Source of the DNA: Flavivirga abyssicola
Lineage (GTDB): Bacteria > Bacteroidota > Bacteroidia > Flavobacteriales > Flavobacteriaceae
Length of the DNA stretch: 64,000 nucleotides
Reading direction: 5' to 3'
Assembly (NCBI RefSeq): GCF_030540775.2
Contig: NZ_CP141266.1
Location: 1,041,001-1,105,000, forward strand
Part shown: in pieces, positions 9,899 to 19,800 of the stretch
How the letters are laid out: each line of letters opens with the position of its first letter
How positions within the stretch are numbered: position 1 is the first letter of the stretch
The notes under the pieces: generated by a model
Database searches by the model: none
Told to the model about the DNA's origin: nothing
Seen by the model: the letters and a program-made list of their open reading frames with translations, nothing else
Program-made: the position numbers and the translations under genes

Positions 9899-10018
9899 AT
9901 TTTTCAGACAACCCCTTACATCTATAGAATTTATAAAATATTATTTTAACATTAACCTGAGTTCGGCGTAAACTTTATTAAAAACATCTCATGTAATCCA
10001 ATGAAAAACAGATGTTTG

Positions 10019-10100
10019 TCATGTCGACGGAGCGAAGCATGAGTGACGAGACATCTCATCATGATGAGATTCCTCCTCGTTCCTCGTCGGAATGACATGA
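10019..10100. repeat. 82-bp composite palindromic element
   Basis: Outer arms TCATGTC (10019-10025) and GACATGA (10094-10100) enclose a perfect 18-bp palindrome, ATCTCATCATGATGAGAT (10053-10070), and further complementary pieces (GACGAG and CTCGTC). It has much higher G+C than its surroundings. It is the longest member of the repeat set in this window and resembles a non-coding mobile palindrome rather than a terminator. Confidence 0.65.
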
Positions 10101-10209
10101 TTTCTTCTTTAAAACCTTTTAAGTATCTGATTATCATTTTATAATATATCGAACTGACGTTAACATTAGATCAACACAACTTACAACTATAAACCATACA
10201 GTTACAACT

Positions 10210-11040
10210 TTAGTTAGTTTCACTATAGACTTTTAAAGTCGCTTTAAACGATCCAGAATTATTCCTGACTTCTTTATCATTAATGTGAAATACAACATTA
10301 CCAGAAGATTTTATTAAACTTAAATTGTCAAGATCATAAAACAAATAAGGATCATTGCTCGTGGTGTAAAATAATTCACCATGATTCATCTCTTGTGTCC
10401 TATTATATGTTCTATAGGCTCCATTTAAAAACCCTTCTGGTCCTGAATAACCTGTAAACATACCATAAGAAACTTTTCCATTGGCTTTGAATCCTACTAC
10501 GTCCCCCTTATTCAATTTAAGATTCGTTGATGTATTTTGCTTATTCCCTGCTATATTAAATACATATTCCTTGGCTTCAAAACAATTTGACATATACATA
10601 ATCTTAAATTGCGCATCATTTGACTCAATTGTTTTTAACACATTACAACCTTCAGCCTTTTTATTTAAATTAATATAAGCTTGACCCAAATAAATTTCGG
10701 CAGTACCTTCTGCAAATAAATATGATTCTTTATCTATGTATGGCTTAACATATTCAATTACTTTATCAAAATTTTCAAGTTGAAAATACGCTTCAACAAT
10801 ATAGGCATCATAAACTTGGCTAAACACCAAGTTATCTTTCTTGTAAGTTATTGCAGCTTCTATTAAATCTATATACTTCTTTGATTTTCTTAATAAACTC
10901 AAAGAACTAATATCTGTTTGAATTTCTTCTGGAAAATCTTGAGCATCTACGTTTTGAGCATGACCAGCGGATACTAAAAACACAGTAATTAATACAGCTA
11001 TAACACGATTACTGTTTAAATTGATTAATTTATATTTCAT
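10210..11040 (-). CDS. exported protein with TPR-like region and LecA-like C-terminal domain
   Basis: 276 residues. A signal peptide ends at about 28 (GHAQ). Residues 40-165 are helical repeats of TPR/Sel1 character (QVYDAYIVEAYFQLENFDKV, AEIYLGQAYINLNKKAEGC). The last 110 residues form a beta domain with GDVVGFKANGKVSYG, a GELFYTT strand and, at the end, INDKEVRNNSGSF. The ND...NNSGSF signature matches the LecA/PA-IL galactose-lectin fold, where these residues bind calcium; the assignment is from motif only. It follows the CsgG-like gene by 3 nt and ends the minus-strand operon. Confidence 0.68.
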   Translation of the reverse strand: MKYKLINLNSNRVIAVLITVFLVSAGHAQNVDAQDFPEEIQTDISSLSLLRKSKKYIDLIEAAITYKKDNLVFSQVYDAYIVEAYFQLENFDKVIEYVKPYIDKESYLFAEGTAEIYLGQAYINLNKKAEGCNVLKTIESNDAQFKIMYMSNCFEAKEYVFNIAGNKQNTSTNLKLNKGDVVGFKANGKVSYGMFTGYSGPEGFLNGAYRTYNRTQEMNHGELFYTTSNDPYLFYDLDNLSLIKSSGNVVFHINDKEVRNNSGSFKATLKVYSETN

Positions 11041-11043
11041 TTT

Positions 11044-12354
11044 TTATTTGCCTGTTAATACATCTTTTCCTTTAAAGTATCCTTTTTCACCATTAGGTAG
11101 CTTAACGGCAATCCATTTTTCTTTATCAATACGCTCCAATAAATCTAACTCTAATCCTCCAGGAAACTGCCCTAAAATCTCTGATTTTTCGTCAGGATTG
11201 GAATAAGCTATTTTTCTTTTGCTTCTAGACCCTTTAATTTTTATTCTCTCAATTAAAAGGTTTTCTTTTGATCCTTTTTTAAATTCGTATGGGTAAATTT
11301 CTATCCCCATATTGTAAAGGTCTTTAGTTAATAAAATATTATCTTCGGCTCTTCTCAATCCTTTAACATATGGCTCCTTATCTGGATTCATATTTACGGC
11401 AACGCTATAAAACGCTTTAGCTTTTTCATAGTTACCAACCACTTCATTTAAAATCCCCATATTAAACACCAATTCTGCATTATACGGATCTACTTCATAT
11501 ATGGCATCATACATTTCATAAGCTTTATCTATTTCTCTTAGTCTTAAAAATTCGTTAGCATCTTTTACCCGTTCTTTTAATTTTTTATGCTTCACTTTTT
11601 CAAAAGTAAAAGTGTATGAATAATAGTATGGAGCGATATAATTCGCAAATTGGCGGGCTATTCGCTCACACGCGTATTCGGCAAGTTTACTAGGTGCCAT
11701 TACTGCATTATTATTTGGCCTTGTCCCTCCCTTTGTAGTATCACTAACTGACGATCTGCCACTGGTTTGACCTATAATTTCTCCTGTTGAGACTAATAAA
11801 ATTTTCATTCGAGCTTCGGCAGATGTTGTTCTTTTTAAAGTGTGTGTATTAATTAACTTACCTTCGTCACTTCTGTACGAGCTATGATCTCTTTCATCTG
11901 TACTGGAATAAGACACATTACCTAAAATAATGGCATCTACTCCTAGCACCTGCCCAATGGAAATAATTTCTGTATCACTTAATTGCCCTAATTCAAGTTC
12001 TTTTTCCTCTAGGACTCTTTGCAACTCTTCTCTTTCTACTATGGAGTAAATATCTGTACGAGCACCTTCAATAAAACAGTTTTGATTTTTACCTCTATAT
12101 TCTTTAAGTAACGAAATAGATATATAATCTGCAAGCTTACTACCTATATCTATTCCTGCGTTTTTATATTCTTCGCTACTTATATTTTCAAAATCTAGAA
12201 CGGCTATTCTTTTTACATTGCCAATATCCTTTTCTGCCGGACTTAAAAGCGATGTATTTAATGTTGTTTTAAATAATTGTGCCGAACAAATATTATAATT
12301 AAAAAATATCAGTAATAGAACTACTCCTTTTTGCATTTGTTTTTTTAATACCAT
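11044..12354 (-). CDS. CsgG-like envelope protein with TPR and SH3-like tail
   Basis: 436 residues. A signal peptide (to about residue 26, SAQ) is followed by a CsgG/curli-assembly-type domain: RIAVLDFENIS, IVEREELQRVLEEKELELGQLSD, LGVDAIILGNVSY, then a variable loop and the ILLVSTGEIIG strand. Then come two TPR-like units (RLREIDKAYEMYDAIYEVDP, LNEVVGNYEKAKAFY) and an SH3-like C-terminus (GQFPGGLELDLLERIDKEKW, then the LPNGEKGYF strand). CsgG proper forms an outer-membrane export ring; its lipobox is not evident here, so export is not proven. It lies between the response regulator and the lectin-like gene. An in-frame ATG six codons in is an alternative start. Confidence 0.82.
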   Translation of the reverse strand: MVLKKQMQKGVVLLLIFFNYNICSAQLFKTTLNTSLLSPAEKDIGNVKRIAVLDFENISSEEYKNAGIDIGSKLADYISISLLKEYRGKNQNCFIEGARTDIYSIVEREELQRVLEEKELELGQLSDTEIISIGQVLGVDAIILGNVSYSSTDERDHSSYRSDEGKLINTHTLKRTTSAEARMKILLVSTGEIIGQTSGRSSVSDTTKGGTRPNNNAVMAPSKLAEYACERIARQFANYIAPYYYSYTFTFEKVKHKKLKERVKDANEFLRLREIDKAYEMYDAIYEVDPYNAELVFNMGILNEVVGNYEKAKAFYSVAVNMNPDKEPYVKGLRRAEDNILLTKDLYNMGIEIYPYEFKKGSKENLLIERIKIKGSRSKRKIAYSNPDEKSEILGQFPGGLELDLLERIDKEKWIAVKLPNGEKGYFKGKDVLTGK

Positions 12355-12445
12355 GATTATTAGTCTTAATTTTGGATAAATGTAAAATCAATAACTAGAA
12401 CCAACTTGCGGTAAAACGCAAAGAGATGTTTTTTTAATATAAAAA

Positions 12446-13114
12446 TTAAATTAGCCCAATATCTTTAGTAATGCTTATAAGTTGGGGAAGGGTTTCTGCT
12501 CCAAAAATTGTTTTTAATTCCTGTAATCTATATTCTATACTTCGTTTACTTCCAGAGGGAATATTATTTTTTTTAAAATATTCCGGAATTTGTTTTTGTT
12601 TTAAACCACCTGCCAGTAATTTTAAAATTAAAGTATCGGAATTACTTACTTCTGATATGTTTCTGGAGTTTCTAAGCAACATAGAAATAGAGTCGGAATA
12701 ATATTTTCCTCCATCAAAAACGATCTGCAATGCTTTTTTTATATCTTCAAATTCTCTTCTACCTTTAGATATGTAGGCATCTATAAAATATTCATCCAGA
12801 AGCTTTTTTACCTTTCCAACACGGTTTTCAATAGAAAAAACAATAATCCTCAAGTCTGGTTGTATTTTTTTTACCTGTTCTATAAGTTCTGTTCCCGATT
12901 TTACATCTCTTGAATGATGATCTTCTTTAAAGGAAAGATCCGTTATTAAAAGGTCAAAAGGCATATTTTTTTTTAATGCTGCTTTTATTTTAAGTATGGC
13001 ATTGTCGCAATAATGGGTTGTATCTATTTTACCTATACCAAATGTTTCTAAAGAACTTTTAAGTCCTTTACTTATTGTTTGTTGATCTTCTGCAATGAGT
13101 ACTTTTTTATACAT
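12446..13114 (-). CDS. response regulator, NarL/LuxR-like
   Basis: 222 residues. The receiver domain has the acidic pair E9-D10, phosphoacceptor Asp59 in LLITDLSF, and the switch residues in IIVFSIEN and YISKGR. The C-terminal output domain (about 155-222) is a helix-turn-helix with LILKLLAGGLKQKQIPEYF, then SKRSIEYRLQELKTIFG, similar to Bacteroidetes LuxR-type regulators. It is 3 nt downstream of its kinase gene. It probably controls the operon itself or the divergent CHAT operon (inference from position). Confidence 0.9.
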   Translation of the reverse strand: MYKKVLIAEDQQTISKGLKSSLETFGIGKIDTTHYCDNAILKIKAALKKNMPFDLLITDLSFKEDHHSRDVKSGTELIEQVKKIQPDLRIIVFSIENRVGKVKKLLDEYFIDAYISKGRREFEDIKKALQIVFDGGKYYSDSISMLLRNSRNISEVSNSDTLILKLLAGGLKQKQIPEYFKKNNIPSGSKRSIEYRLQELKTIFGAETLPQLISITKDIGLI

Positions 13115-13117
13115 TAG

Positions 13118-15049
13118 CTATTTTTGAAATATTATAGTAGCCTTAAAACCATTTCCTAAGCTTGTGTCAAAGTTAAATGTCCCTTTAATATTATTTATGC
13201 GATTTTCCGCATTAGCCAATCCATTGCTTTTTATATTGCTTTTAATACATCCAACACCATTATCTGTATAAGTAATTATTCTGTTCTGTGCTTTATCATT
13301 AAGCATTAAAGTTATCCTTTTACAACCACTATGTTTTTTAGCATTTATTAATAATTCCTGTATCACTCGGTATACAGCTATTTTTTTATAATCCGCTATC
13401 ATCTGCCAATCGTAATCATCTAGATTGGTAATTACATTAACATGATTTGTATTGTACTGAACAATTAAATTCTTTAGTTCCTTTTTAAAATCGGTCAAGT
13501 CAATACTGGAAATATCGGTAGATATATCTCGTGCTCTTAAATATATATTGTGGAGTTTATTTTCTAACAATTCTTTAGAGGAAGGCTTCCCTAAATCTAA
13601 ATTGTCTTCCACAAAATTTGTAAGAACAGAAATATCGTTTGCTATTTCGTCATGTACTCTTTTGGATATGTTTTTTTCGGTTTTATAAACTTCCTGTACT
13701 TTGTCTTTTTTATGTTTTTGAATTAATGAATAAACATAAAAGACAACAAGAATAATTAATATAATTCCTATTAATAAATATATAACCTTTTGTCTTTTTT
13801 GTATTGAAACTTCTAACTGCTGATTAACTGTAAGTATTTTTAGTTTTTGAATTTCTTCGTTTTTAAGCTGATCATCGTATTGAATTTTAGCAAATTGGGT
13901 TTTTACTTTTAATTCTTGTTTTTGCAAACTATCGCTTAAAGCGATATATCTATTTTTAATTTTAAGATTATTTGGAGCTACTTTCATCAAAGCTCTTAAT
14001 GCTTCTATTTCTCCTTTAGCATTCTTTATAGTTTTTGAGGTTTTTAATGCTTTGTTAAACCAAACTAAAGATTTTTTAGAGTCCTTTTTTAAATAAAACT
14101 CCCCTAAATGATTATAACTAGCTAGTAATCCATATTTATCATTATGCTTAACTCTAATATTTAAGGCATCAAAAAACAAATTTTCAACATTCTTAGATTT
14201 TCCAAGCCATAAAGCATAAGCTAAATTATCAATAGCCCTAGCTTTTTTTATTACATTTTTTTGAACTAAAGAGTCTTTAATAATAACTTCTAATATTGAT
14301 ATCGCTTTTCCATACGCTTTCTTTTCTATATATAATATAGCTAGATTATTCTTATAGGCTAATTTGTCTATATCCGATTTTGTAATTTCAATGGCTTTTT
14401 TATAATATTCTATAGCATCCTCAAAATTTAATAGATTTTTGTTATTAGATGCAAGTACATAATAAGCTGAAGCTACATATTTTTCATCTTTTTTAAGTGA
14501 CAAATATTTCAATGCATTAGTAATCGTCTCTTTACTACCAAAGTAGTCACTGTTACTTTGTTGAATATATGCCATATTCAGCAGTCTTTTTCCAATTTCA
14601 CTGCTATCTTTAAGAATTATAAAATTATTTTTTGATTGATTATAATAAGAAAATGCACTATCTGGCATATATTTAACGGTATTGAGATAGTATGCTTTTA
14701 AATAATTTGCTTTTCCTTGATAGTAATAATTGTTGCTGATCGTTGCTTTTTTCAACAACAAAGCATTGTAGTAAATTAAACTATCGTATTCTTTGAGAAC
14801 ATTGTGAATAATTGCTTTTCGGTACAATACCTTATAAAGCAATGTGTCATTAGGTTGCATAAAAAGCAATCTATATGCATTGTTAATTGCTTCTTTTCTT
14901 TTTGCCGGGTTTTGTGTTTTATCTTTTGAGAAGTTATAATAGCTAGAAATACTGTCTAACATCTTATGATTCTCTATATTACCAGCTTCCTTATATTCAC
15001 AGGAATACAAAAGAGAAATAAAAACAATAACAAGTAATTTATAGTCCAT
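13118..15049 (-). CDS. TPR-containing sensor histidine kinase (HisKA_3-like)
   Basis: 643 residues. The N-terminus is a signal ending in LLYSCEYK (Cys17), which fits a lipobox loosely. Residues 45-370 are a series of TPR units (for example ASAYYVLASNNKNLLNFEDA, LAILYIEKKAYGKAI). A coiled coil and one membrane helix (about 422-442) follow. The cytoplasmic part has the phosphoacceptor His466 in KRVHDEIANDISVL, the N box QELLINAKKHSG and the ATP lid DNGVGC...GLANAENRI. This architecture is common in Bacteroidetes. The TPR region would sense something in the periplasm. It is upstream of its regulator in the same operon. Confidence 0.9.
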   Translation of the reverse strand: MDYKLLVIVFISLLYSCEYKEAGNIENHKMLDSISSYYNFSKDKTQNPAKRKEAINNAYRLLFMQPNDTLLYKVLYRKAIIHNVLKEYDSLIYYNALLLKKATISNNYYYQGKANYLKAYYLNTVKYMPDSAFSYYNQSKNNFIILKDSSEIGKRLLNMAYIQQSNSDYFGSKETITNALKYLSLKKDEKYVASAYYVLASNNKNLLNFEDAIEYYKKAIEITKSDIDKLAYKNNLAILYIEKKAYGKAISILEVIIKDSLVQKNVIKKARAIDNLAYALWLGKSKNVENLFFDALNIRVKHNDKYGLLASYNHLGEFYLKKDSKKSLVWFNKALKTSKTIKNAKGEIEALRALMKVAPNNLKIKNRYIALSDSLQKQELKVKTQFAKIQYDDQLKNEEIQKLKILTVNQQLEVSIQKRQKVIYLLIGIILIILVVFYVYSLIQKHKKDKVQEVYKTEKNISKRVHDEIANDISVLTNFVEDNLDLGKPSSKELLENKLHNIYLRARDISTDISSIDLTDFKKELKNLIVQYNTNHVNVITNLDDYDWQMIADYKKIAVYRVIQELLINAKKHSGCKRITLMLNDKAQNRIITYTDNGVGCIKSNIKSNGLANAENRINNIKGTFNFDTSLGNGFKATIIFQK

Positions 15050-15091
15050 TACTTCTTTATATTATTAAAAAATCATTCACTTACTATTATA

Positions 15092-15119
15092 GAAAAGGTC
15101 GTAATAATACGACCTTTTC
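15092..15119. terminator. hairpin terminator between the mini-lipoproteins and the kinase
   Basis: A perfect 12-bp stem (GAAAAGGTCGTA at 15092-15103 and its complement at 15108-15119) with a 4-nt loop. On the minus strand it lies 16 nt after the stop of the small lipoprotein and ends in CCTTTTC. It should end the lipoprotein transcript before the kinase gene, or attenuate it. Confidence 0.8.
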
Positions 15120-15135
15120 ATTATAAAAACCTACT

Positions 15136-15288
15136 TTAATTATCATCTGGTTCTACTATCACCCCATTCTTATCGCCTTCTGTAACTTGCATTTCTGATT
15201 CTTCTTCAAGACTGCTTGTTGTACATGACGTCAAAAACAGGTTAGTAATCATTAAAATTCTGAATAAAAATCCATTTAATTTTCTCAT
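15136..15288 (-). CDS. small lipoprotein, 50 residues (tandem copy A)
   Basis: The start was set at MRKLNGFLFRILMITN; a longer frame to 15357 adds non-conserved residues upstream. The N-terminal half is a type II signal with lipobox LTSC (Cys22), and the mature part is only about 29 residues, acidic, ending VEPDDN. It is paralogous to the gene just upstream: MRKL, FLF.ILMITNL.LTSCT, SLE and the acidic tail are shared. The function is unknown. A terminator follows, so the pair may be expressed independently of the kinase. Confidence 0.72.
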   Translation of the reverse strand: MRKLNGFLFRILMITNLFLTSCTTSSLEEESEMQVTEGDKNGVIVEPDDN

Positions 15289-15372
15289 TTTTAAATTTAT
15301 CAGAAAATTACAAATATTATTGTCATTAATGAAAAACCACATGTAATATATTATCATTTTAAAATAATGTCT

Positions 15373-15531
15373 TTAATCATCATCTGGAGTTTCTGGAACT
15401 TTTTCTTCTTCTCCTTCAATAGTAACAACCTCTGGTGGTTCTTCATTTTCGAGACTGGTTGATGTGCAAGACGTTAAACATAAGTTAGTAATCATTAAAA
15501 TTCCGAATAAAAATTTACTTAATTTTCTCAT
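15373..15531 (-). CDS. small lipoprotein, 52 residues (tandem copy B)
   Basis: A very short gene that standard length cut-offs miss. The frame from ATG (complement of 15529-15531) to TAA gives MRKLSKFLFGILMITNLCLT followed by SCTSTSLENEEPPEV and a highly acidic tail ending PDDD. The lipobox is LTSC (Cys22). The signal half is nearly identical to copy A, also at DNA level, while the tail has diverged, which indicates tandem duplication. It is the gene nearest to the divergent promoter region facing the CHAT operon. Confidence 0.72.
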   Translation of the reverse strand: MRKLSKFLFGILMITNLCLTSCTSTSLENEEPPEVVTIEGEEEKVPETPDDD

Positions 15532-15560
15532 TTTTTAAACTTTTAAATTGTTAGAAAAAT

Positions 15561-15572
15561 GAGAGGCCTCTC
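15561..15572. promoter_or_regulatory. perfect 12-bp palindrome upstream of lipoprotein copy B
   Basis: GAGAGGCCTCTC, 30 bp before the start codon in a very A+T-rich spacer. It could be an operator or a 5'-leader hairpin. In the same divergent region, TAGTATAA occurs twice, 14 bp apart (15670-15677 and 15684-15691), which is a plausible spacing for a dimeric response-regulator site near the CHAT operon start. Confidence 0.35.
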
Positions 15573-15718
15573 TGTTATTCGACAACACTATATTGCCTTG
15601 TAATTACAATGCTAAATTGATAATGTTTTAATTGAAATGGTTGACATGTATAGTCGTGTCTAGACTCACTAGTATAACTACCTTAGTATAAGCACTACAT
15701 TTTTTACTATATTTAAAC

Positions 15719-16825
15719 ATGATAAAACTGCACCTAAATAAAGATGAAGTTTATTGCTTTATTTTTCTCATAGATGCCATTTTAGAGGAATGGAAATCCA
15801 AGTACCCTAACAATAGTGAAAACCAATTATGCGAAAGAATAAGTGAATATGAGTCGTTAGAAGGACAAACACGAGGCTCTAGAACTTTTAAAAGAGCGCT
15901 TAACTTGAGGAAATTTCTGAATGGAGAGGCTATTACTGACTTCAATATACCTGATAGAGTCACCCTAGATATATTAAGTTCTTATTACTACGATGGTGAA
16001 CATTTAAAACGGTTTCAAAATATCCCTAAAGAATATCCCAAAGAAATAAAAGCACATTATATAAACAGTCCAATAAAAGATGAAATAATTGCTTCTATTT
16101 TTAAAGAAAAAGCAAACAATAATTTAACAGATACAAACTCTACTATTAACAACAATAATGAACCTGTAAAAAAAAATAAATTAAAAAACTCTAAATTATT
16201 GTTTCCTTTACTTCTTACTTTAAGTGTTTTCTTTTTTATCTATCAATTTAATGCAACACATAAAAAGTCGTTGTTAACGCAAAAAATAAAACCCAAAAAA
16301 TCAGCTCAAAATAAAATTTCAGCAGCTAGCTTATTCTCCAAAATTAGAACTTTTAAAGCTAATTCTAATGAAGATATTACGTTAACAAGAATCAACTTTT
16401 ATTCATGGGCGCATCATAAAAAAACCTTAATTCCATTAGATTCAATGTTGGTAAAATTAACTTTAAGAAATAATTCTAAACAGCGCTTTTATATCGACAG
16501 ATTAACTCTAAAAACTTTAGAAAAAAATGAACTAATAAAACAGCCTATTCTTAAATCTGATTTGTTTTTTACTTCTAACTTTAGCATAACAATTAATCAG
16601 CAAGAGGTTCCTCAAAACTATGTTTACAAAGTTATTAAGGATAATGATTTTGATTACTTACCTCCAAATTCTGAGACAGATATGGTTATTACTGTGAAGG
16701 GGAATATTGCCGATAAGAATGAATTAGTGAATTTCATGTTTTTTGTTGAAGGCCATGATGCGATAAGTCCAAAACATATTGAACTTAAAAAGCCGTATTC
16801 GTTAGGTTTTCTAAAAAACAATTAG
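15719..16825 (+). CDS. one-helix membrane protein, first gene of the CHAT operon
   Basis: 368 residues, no recognised family. Residues 1-115 are a cytoplasmic helical domain (LNKDEVYCFIFLIDAILEEW, FKRALNLRKFL, LDILSSYYYDGEHL). A polar linker follows, then one membrane helix at about 160-178. The rest (about 200-368) would be periplasmic and beta-rich, with Ig-like strands (MLVKLTLRNNSKQRFYIDRL, TDMVITVKGN). The layout suggests a protein that links a cytoplasmic partner with something outside. It is followed after 19 nt by the CHAT gene on the same strand. Confidence 0.72.
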   Translation: MIKLHLNKDEVYCFIFLIDAILEEWKSKYPNNSENQLCERISEYESLEGQTRGSRTFKRALNLRKFLNGEAITDFNIPDRVTLDILSSYYYDGEHLKRFQNIPKEYPKEIKAHYINSPIKDEIIASIFKEKANNNLTDTNSTINNNNEPVKKNKLKNSKLLFPLLLTLSVFFFIYQFNATHKKSLLTQKIKPKKSAQNKISAASLFSKIRTFKANSNEDITLTRINFYSWAHHKKTLIPLDSMLVKLTLRNNSKQRFYIDRLTLKTLEKNELIKQPILKSDLFFTSNFSITINQQEVPQNYVYKVIKDNDFDYLPPNSETDMVITVKGNIADKNELVNFMFFVEGHDAISPKHIELKKPYSLGFLKNN

Positions 16826-16844
16826 CTATTATAATAAAACTTAC

Positions 16845-19800
16845 ATGAACTACAGCTTCTCAAAAATTAAAAATGTTACAATAACATTTATAATAACTTT
16901 ACTATTCTCTCCTCTTGTAAACACCCAAAACATCCAACAAAATAAAAACGAAAATAATAATATTTCGCTAATTGAATGTTATTCAAACCTCAACAATGCT
17001 TTTAAAATAATAGCCTCCCCAAATCAACAATACATTTTTGTTCTTCAAAAAAATATCCCTAAAGGTATTTCAAAACTAGTTGTTTTAAAAAAAGAGCTTT
17101 ACTTAAAAAAATTACTAACTATTGAAACTCCAAACATTCTAGATATTGCTATTGGCAAAGACAATAAAACTATTTTTCTTCTAAGTAATTCGGGGTCTAT
17201 CTTAAAATACCATTTTAGTAAATCAAAAAAAAAATTATCCCTTATTCATAAGTCGGTTTTATCTAATACAAAAAATCTGTTCACAAAAGGATTAATCATT
17301 ATTTCTGAAAACGAAAAATTTCTTTACTGTTCTACACAAAACAAAACCCAATCGTTTTTAAAAGCTTATAGCGTACATGATAATTCAATAAATGAGATAC
17401 AGGCCATAAACGGTAAAAGACATGACATACTGGAAGGTCTTTTATATTTGACAATAGAGGACAATTATTTATTTGCATATTCTTTTCACCATGTCAACAT
17501 AGGTGTTTTTAAAATAAATACTAATGGAATATTACAGTTTCAAAAATTTTCTTCATATCAAGGATTTTATAATGCTATGGTAAATCTTAGTACGTCAAAG
17601 AAAATATTATATCTAACACATGTTGCAGTTCAGCAATATCAGATCAAAAGCCCATTATTAGTTTTAAAAAATGGATCACTGACACCTCTATCTAAAATTA
17701 ATGCTAGCTCAAGTTCTTTTCGATTTGCCTATCCTTATAAAAATAACGACAACATTATATCTATAAATAAAGATAAAATAAATATCAAAACCATAAACCC
17801 TGATAATACAAGTTCTATTGTTACAGTAAATACTACTAAAGAATTGCAAGAAGGTATAAAAGACCTCATCATTCTAAACAACAAAATCTATATACTAAAT
17901 GCTAATAATTTATGTGTATATGATATTGACTCAAAACCAAAAATAGAAACTATTAAACCAACATTAAGCAAAAAGCCTATCGTACAAACGGAAGAAAACA
18001 CAGAAGTAAATAACACTATAAATTCTGATGAGCTTATCCAGGCCATTAGAAAACATGATGGCAATAAAATATTAAAAAGTATAGCATCTGGAGTAAACGT
18101 TAATTATCCCGATATATATGACGCTACATCTTTAATGTGGGCTTTTTATTTTAGTCAAGTAGATGTTATTAAACTTTTGCTATCTAAAGGAGCAACCACA
18201 GAGAGCATAGGAGGAATTTACCAAGACAGAAACTTTGAAAATTACTACGGTAATATTCTTTCAATTGCAATAGAAAGAGATTTTGAATTACTCAGGTACG
18301 CCATTGAAGAGCTAAAAATCCCCTGGAATGATCAACAATATGATATATTCACTAATCAAAAATCTGGACATACAGCTTTATCTTCTTTATTATTAAAAAA
18401 ACTAAACTTTCAACTTCAAATTAACGATCCTGAATTACAAACTGATTTATTAAATAAATCGGGCTATCAATTTCAAAGTCATGATATCAGTGATATTATT
18501 GATCAAGAACTAGAACGAATGAAACTATCTGAAAACGATTTGATCGCTTGCGAATATATTATTAGTAAAATACAAAACAGAACGGAAAAGAAGATTTATA
18601 AAAACCTATTAAATTATAAAAAAAGAAAAGACATAACTATTTTAAATAAAATTATTTCAGATTTAAAATCTATAGATATTCCTTATTTAAAAATATTATT
18701 GGTCGATTTAATGGCCTTATCCCTCGAAGAACAAAGCGAAATAAAGACCTATGAAAACGTATTAGATTTAAGCAAAAAATATTATGGAACATTCCACCCT
18801 AAAACGATTACTCATACTTTTAATCTTGCTATTAGCTGCATTTATAATAGTAGTTTTCAAAATAAAAAACTACTATTAGATAGAGCCGAAAAATTATTAT
18901 GGCAATGCTTAAGAAATAGAATTACTCGTTATGGCCTCTATCATTCCTTAACAGGCAGAGTATTAAATGAACTAGCCCGAATTGAGTTTTTAAAAAACGG
19001 AAATAATTCAAACGAGTATTCCATATTAGCTAGTAAAATAAGTGATAAATTAACCAATGTTAGTTATGGAGGTATAAATTACAATCAATACGGTGCTTAT
19101 GGGTATCAAACACTAGAACGAGCAGGAGTTAACCTAAATGACTTTGCTTTACATGCTAATTATTATAACAATCGATTTAAATCTGGATTTGATCGCATCA
19201 AGTCATTCTTCCCGTCACTTCAGTTTCAATCATGGTCTCAATCAGGAATACAAAAAAAATATTTTGATGTAAATTTTATGATTAACTATATAAATCAAAA
19301 TTTCGATTTATTAAAGGACAAGTTTATTTCAAAAGATTCCACAGTGTATATTTCAGAGATAACGCATGCATACAATGCCATATATAGTTATCGTGAAAAT
19401 GCAATAACGGAAGGGTATTACCAAAACTCGCTTCAAGAACTCGATGCTAAATTATTTAATTTACAGTTAAGAATTAAAGGTATGAATTTACTTCCTAAAA
19501 AAAAGAAAATGGAATTCATGGATTTGCAAAAAACATTGACTGAACAGGAAGCTATAGTGGAAATAATACGTTTCAATAATTTTATTTTCTCTGAAAATAG
19601 CGACATTGAATATAACAGTAACCACACTGATGAATTTAATATTAAATATATCGCCTATATTTTAACAAAAGAAAGTCCAAATCCAGTAATGATACCCTTG
19701 TTAATTAATGGGAAAGATGAAAAAAATTTCACAAAAGCCTTGTTTTCAAATGGTTCAAATCAAAAACCCATAATTAATTTCATGCATAAAGAAAGAGAAA

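Larger units (their letters stand above)
9636..10209. other. intergenic stretch with promoter and repeats, no gene
   Basis: 574 bp without a supported gene. It holds the minus-strand promoter element at 9661-9668, a repeat of the ATTCTTCGCT...GAATGA class (9874-9898) and a long composite palindrome (10019-10100). A 61-codon minus-strand frame across the palindrome (9952-10137) is an artefact of the repeat. Confidence 0.6.

Noticed and set aside
9952-10137. 61-codon minus-strand frame
   Set aside because: Made almost entirely of the composite palindrome at 10019-10100.
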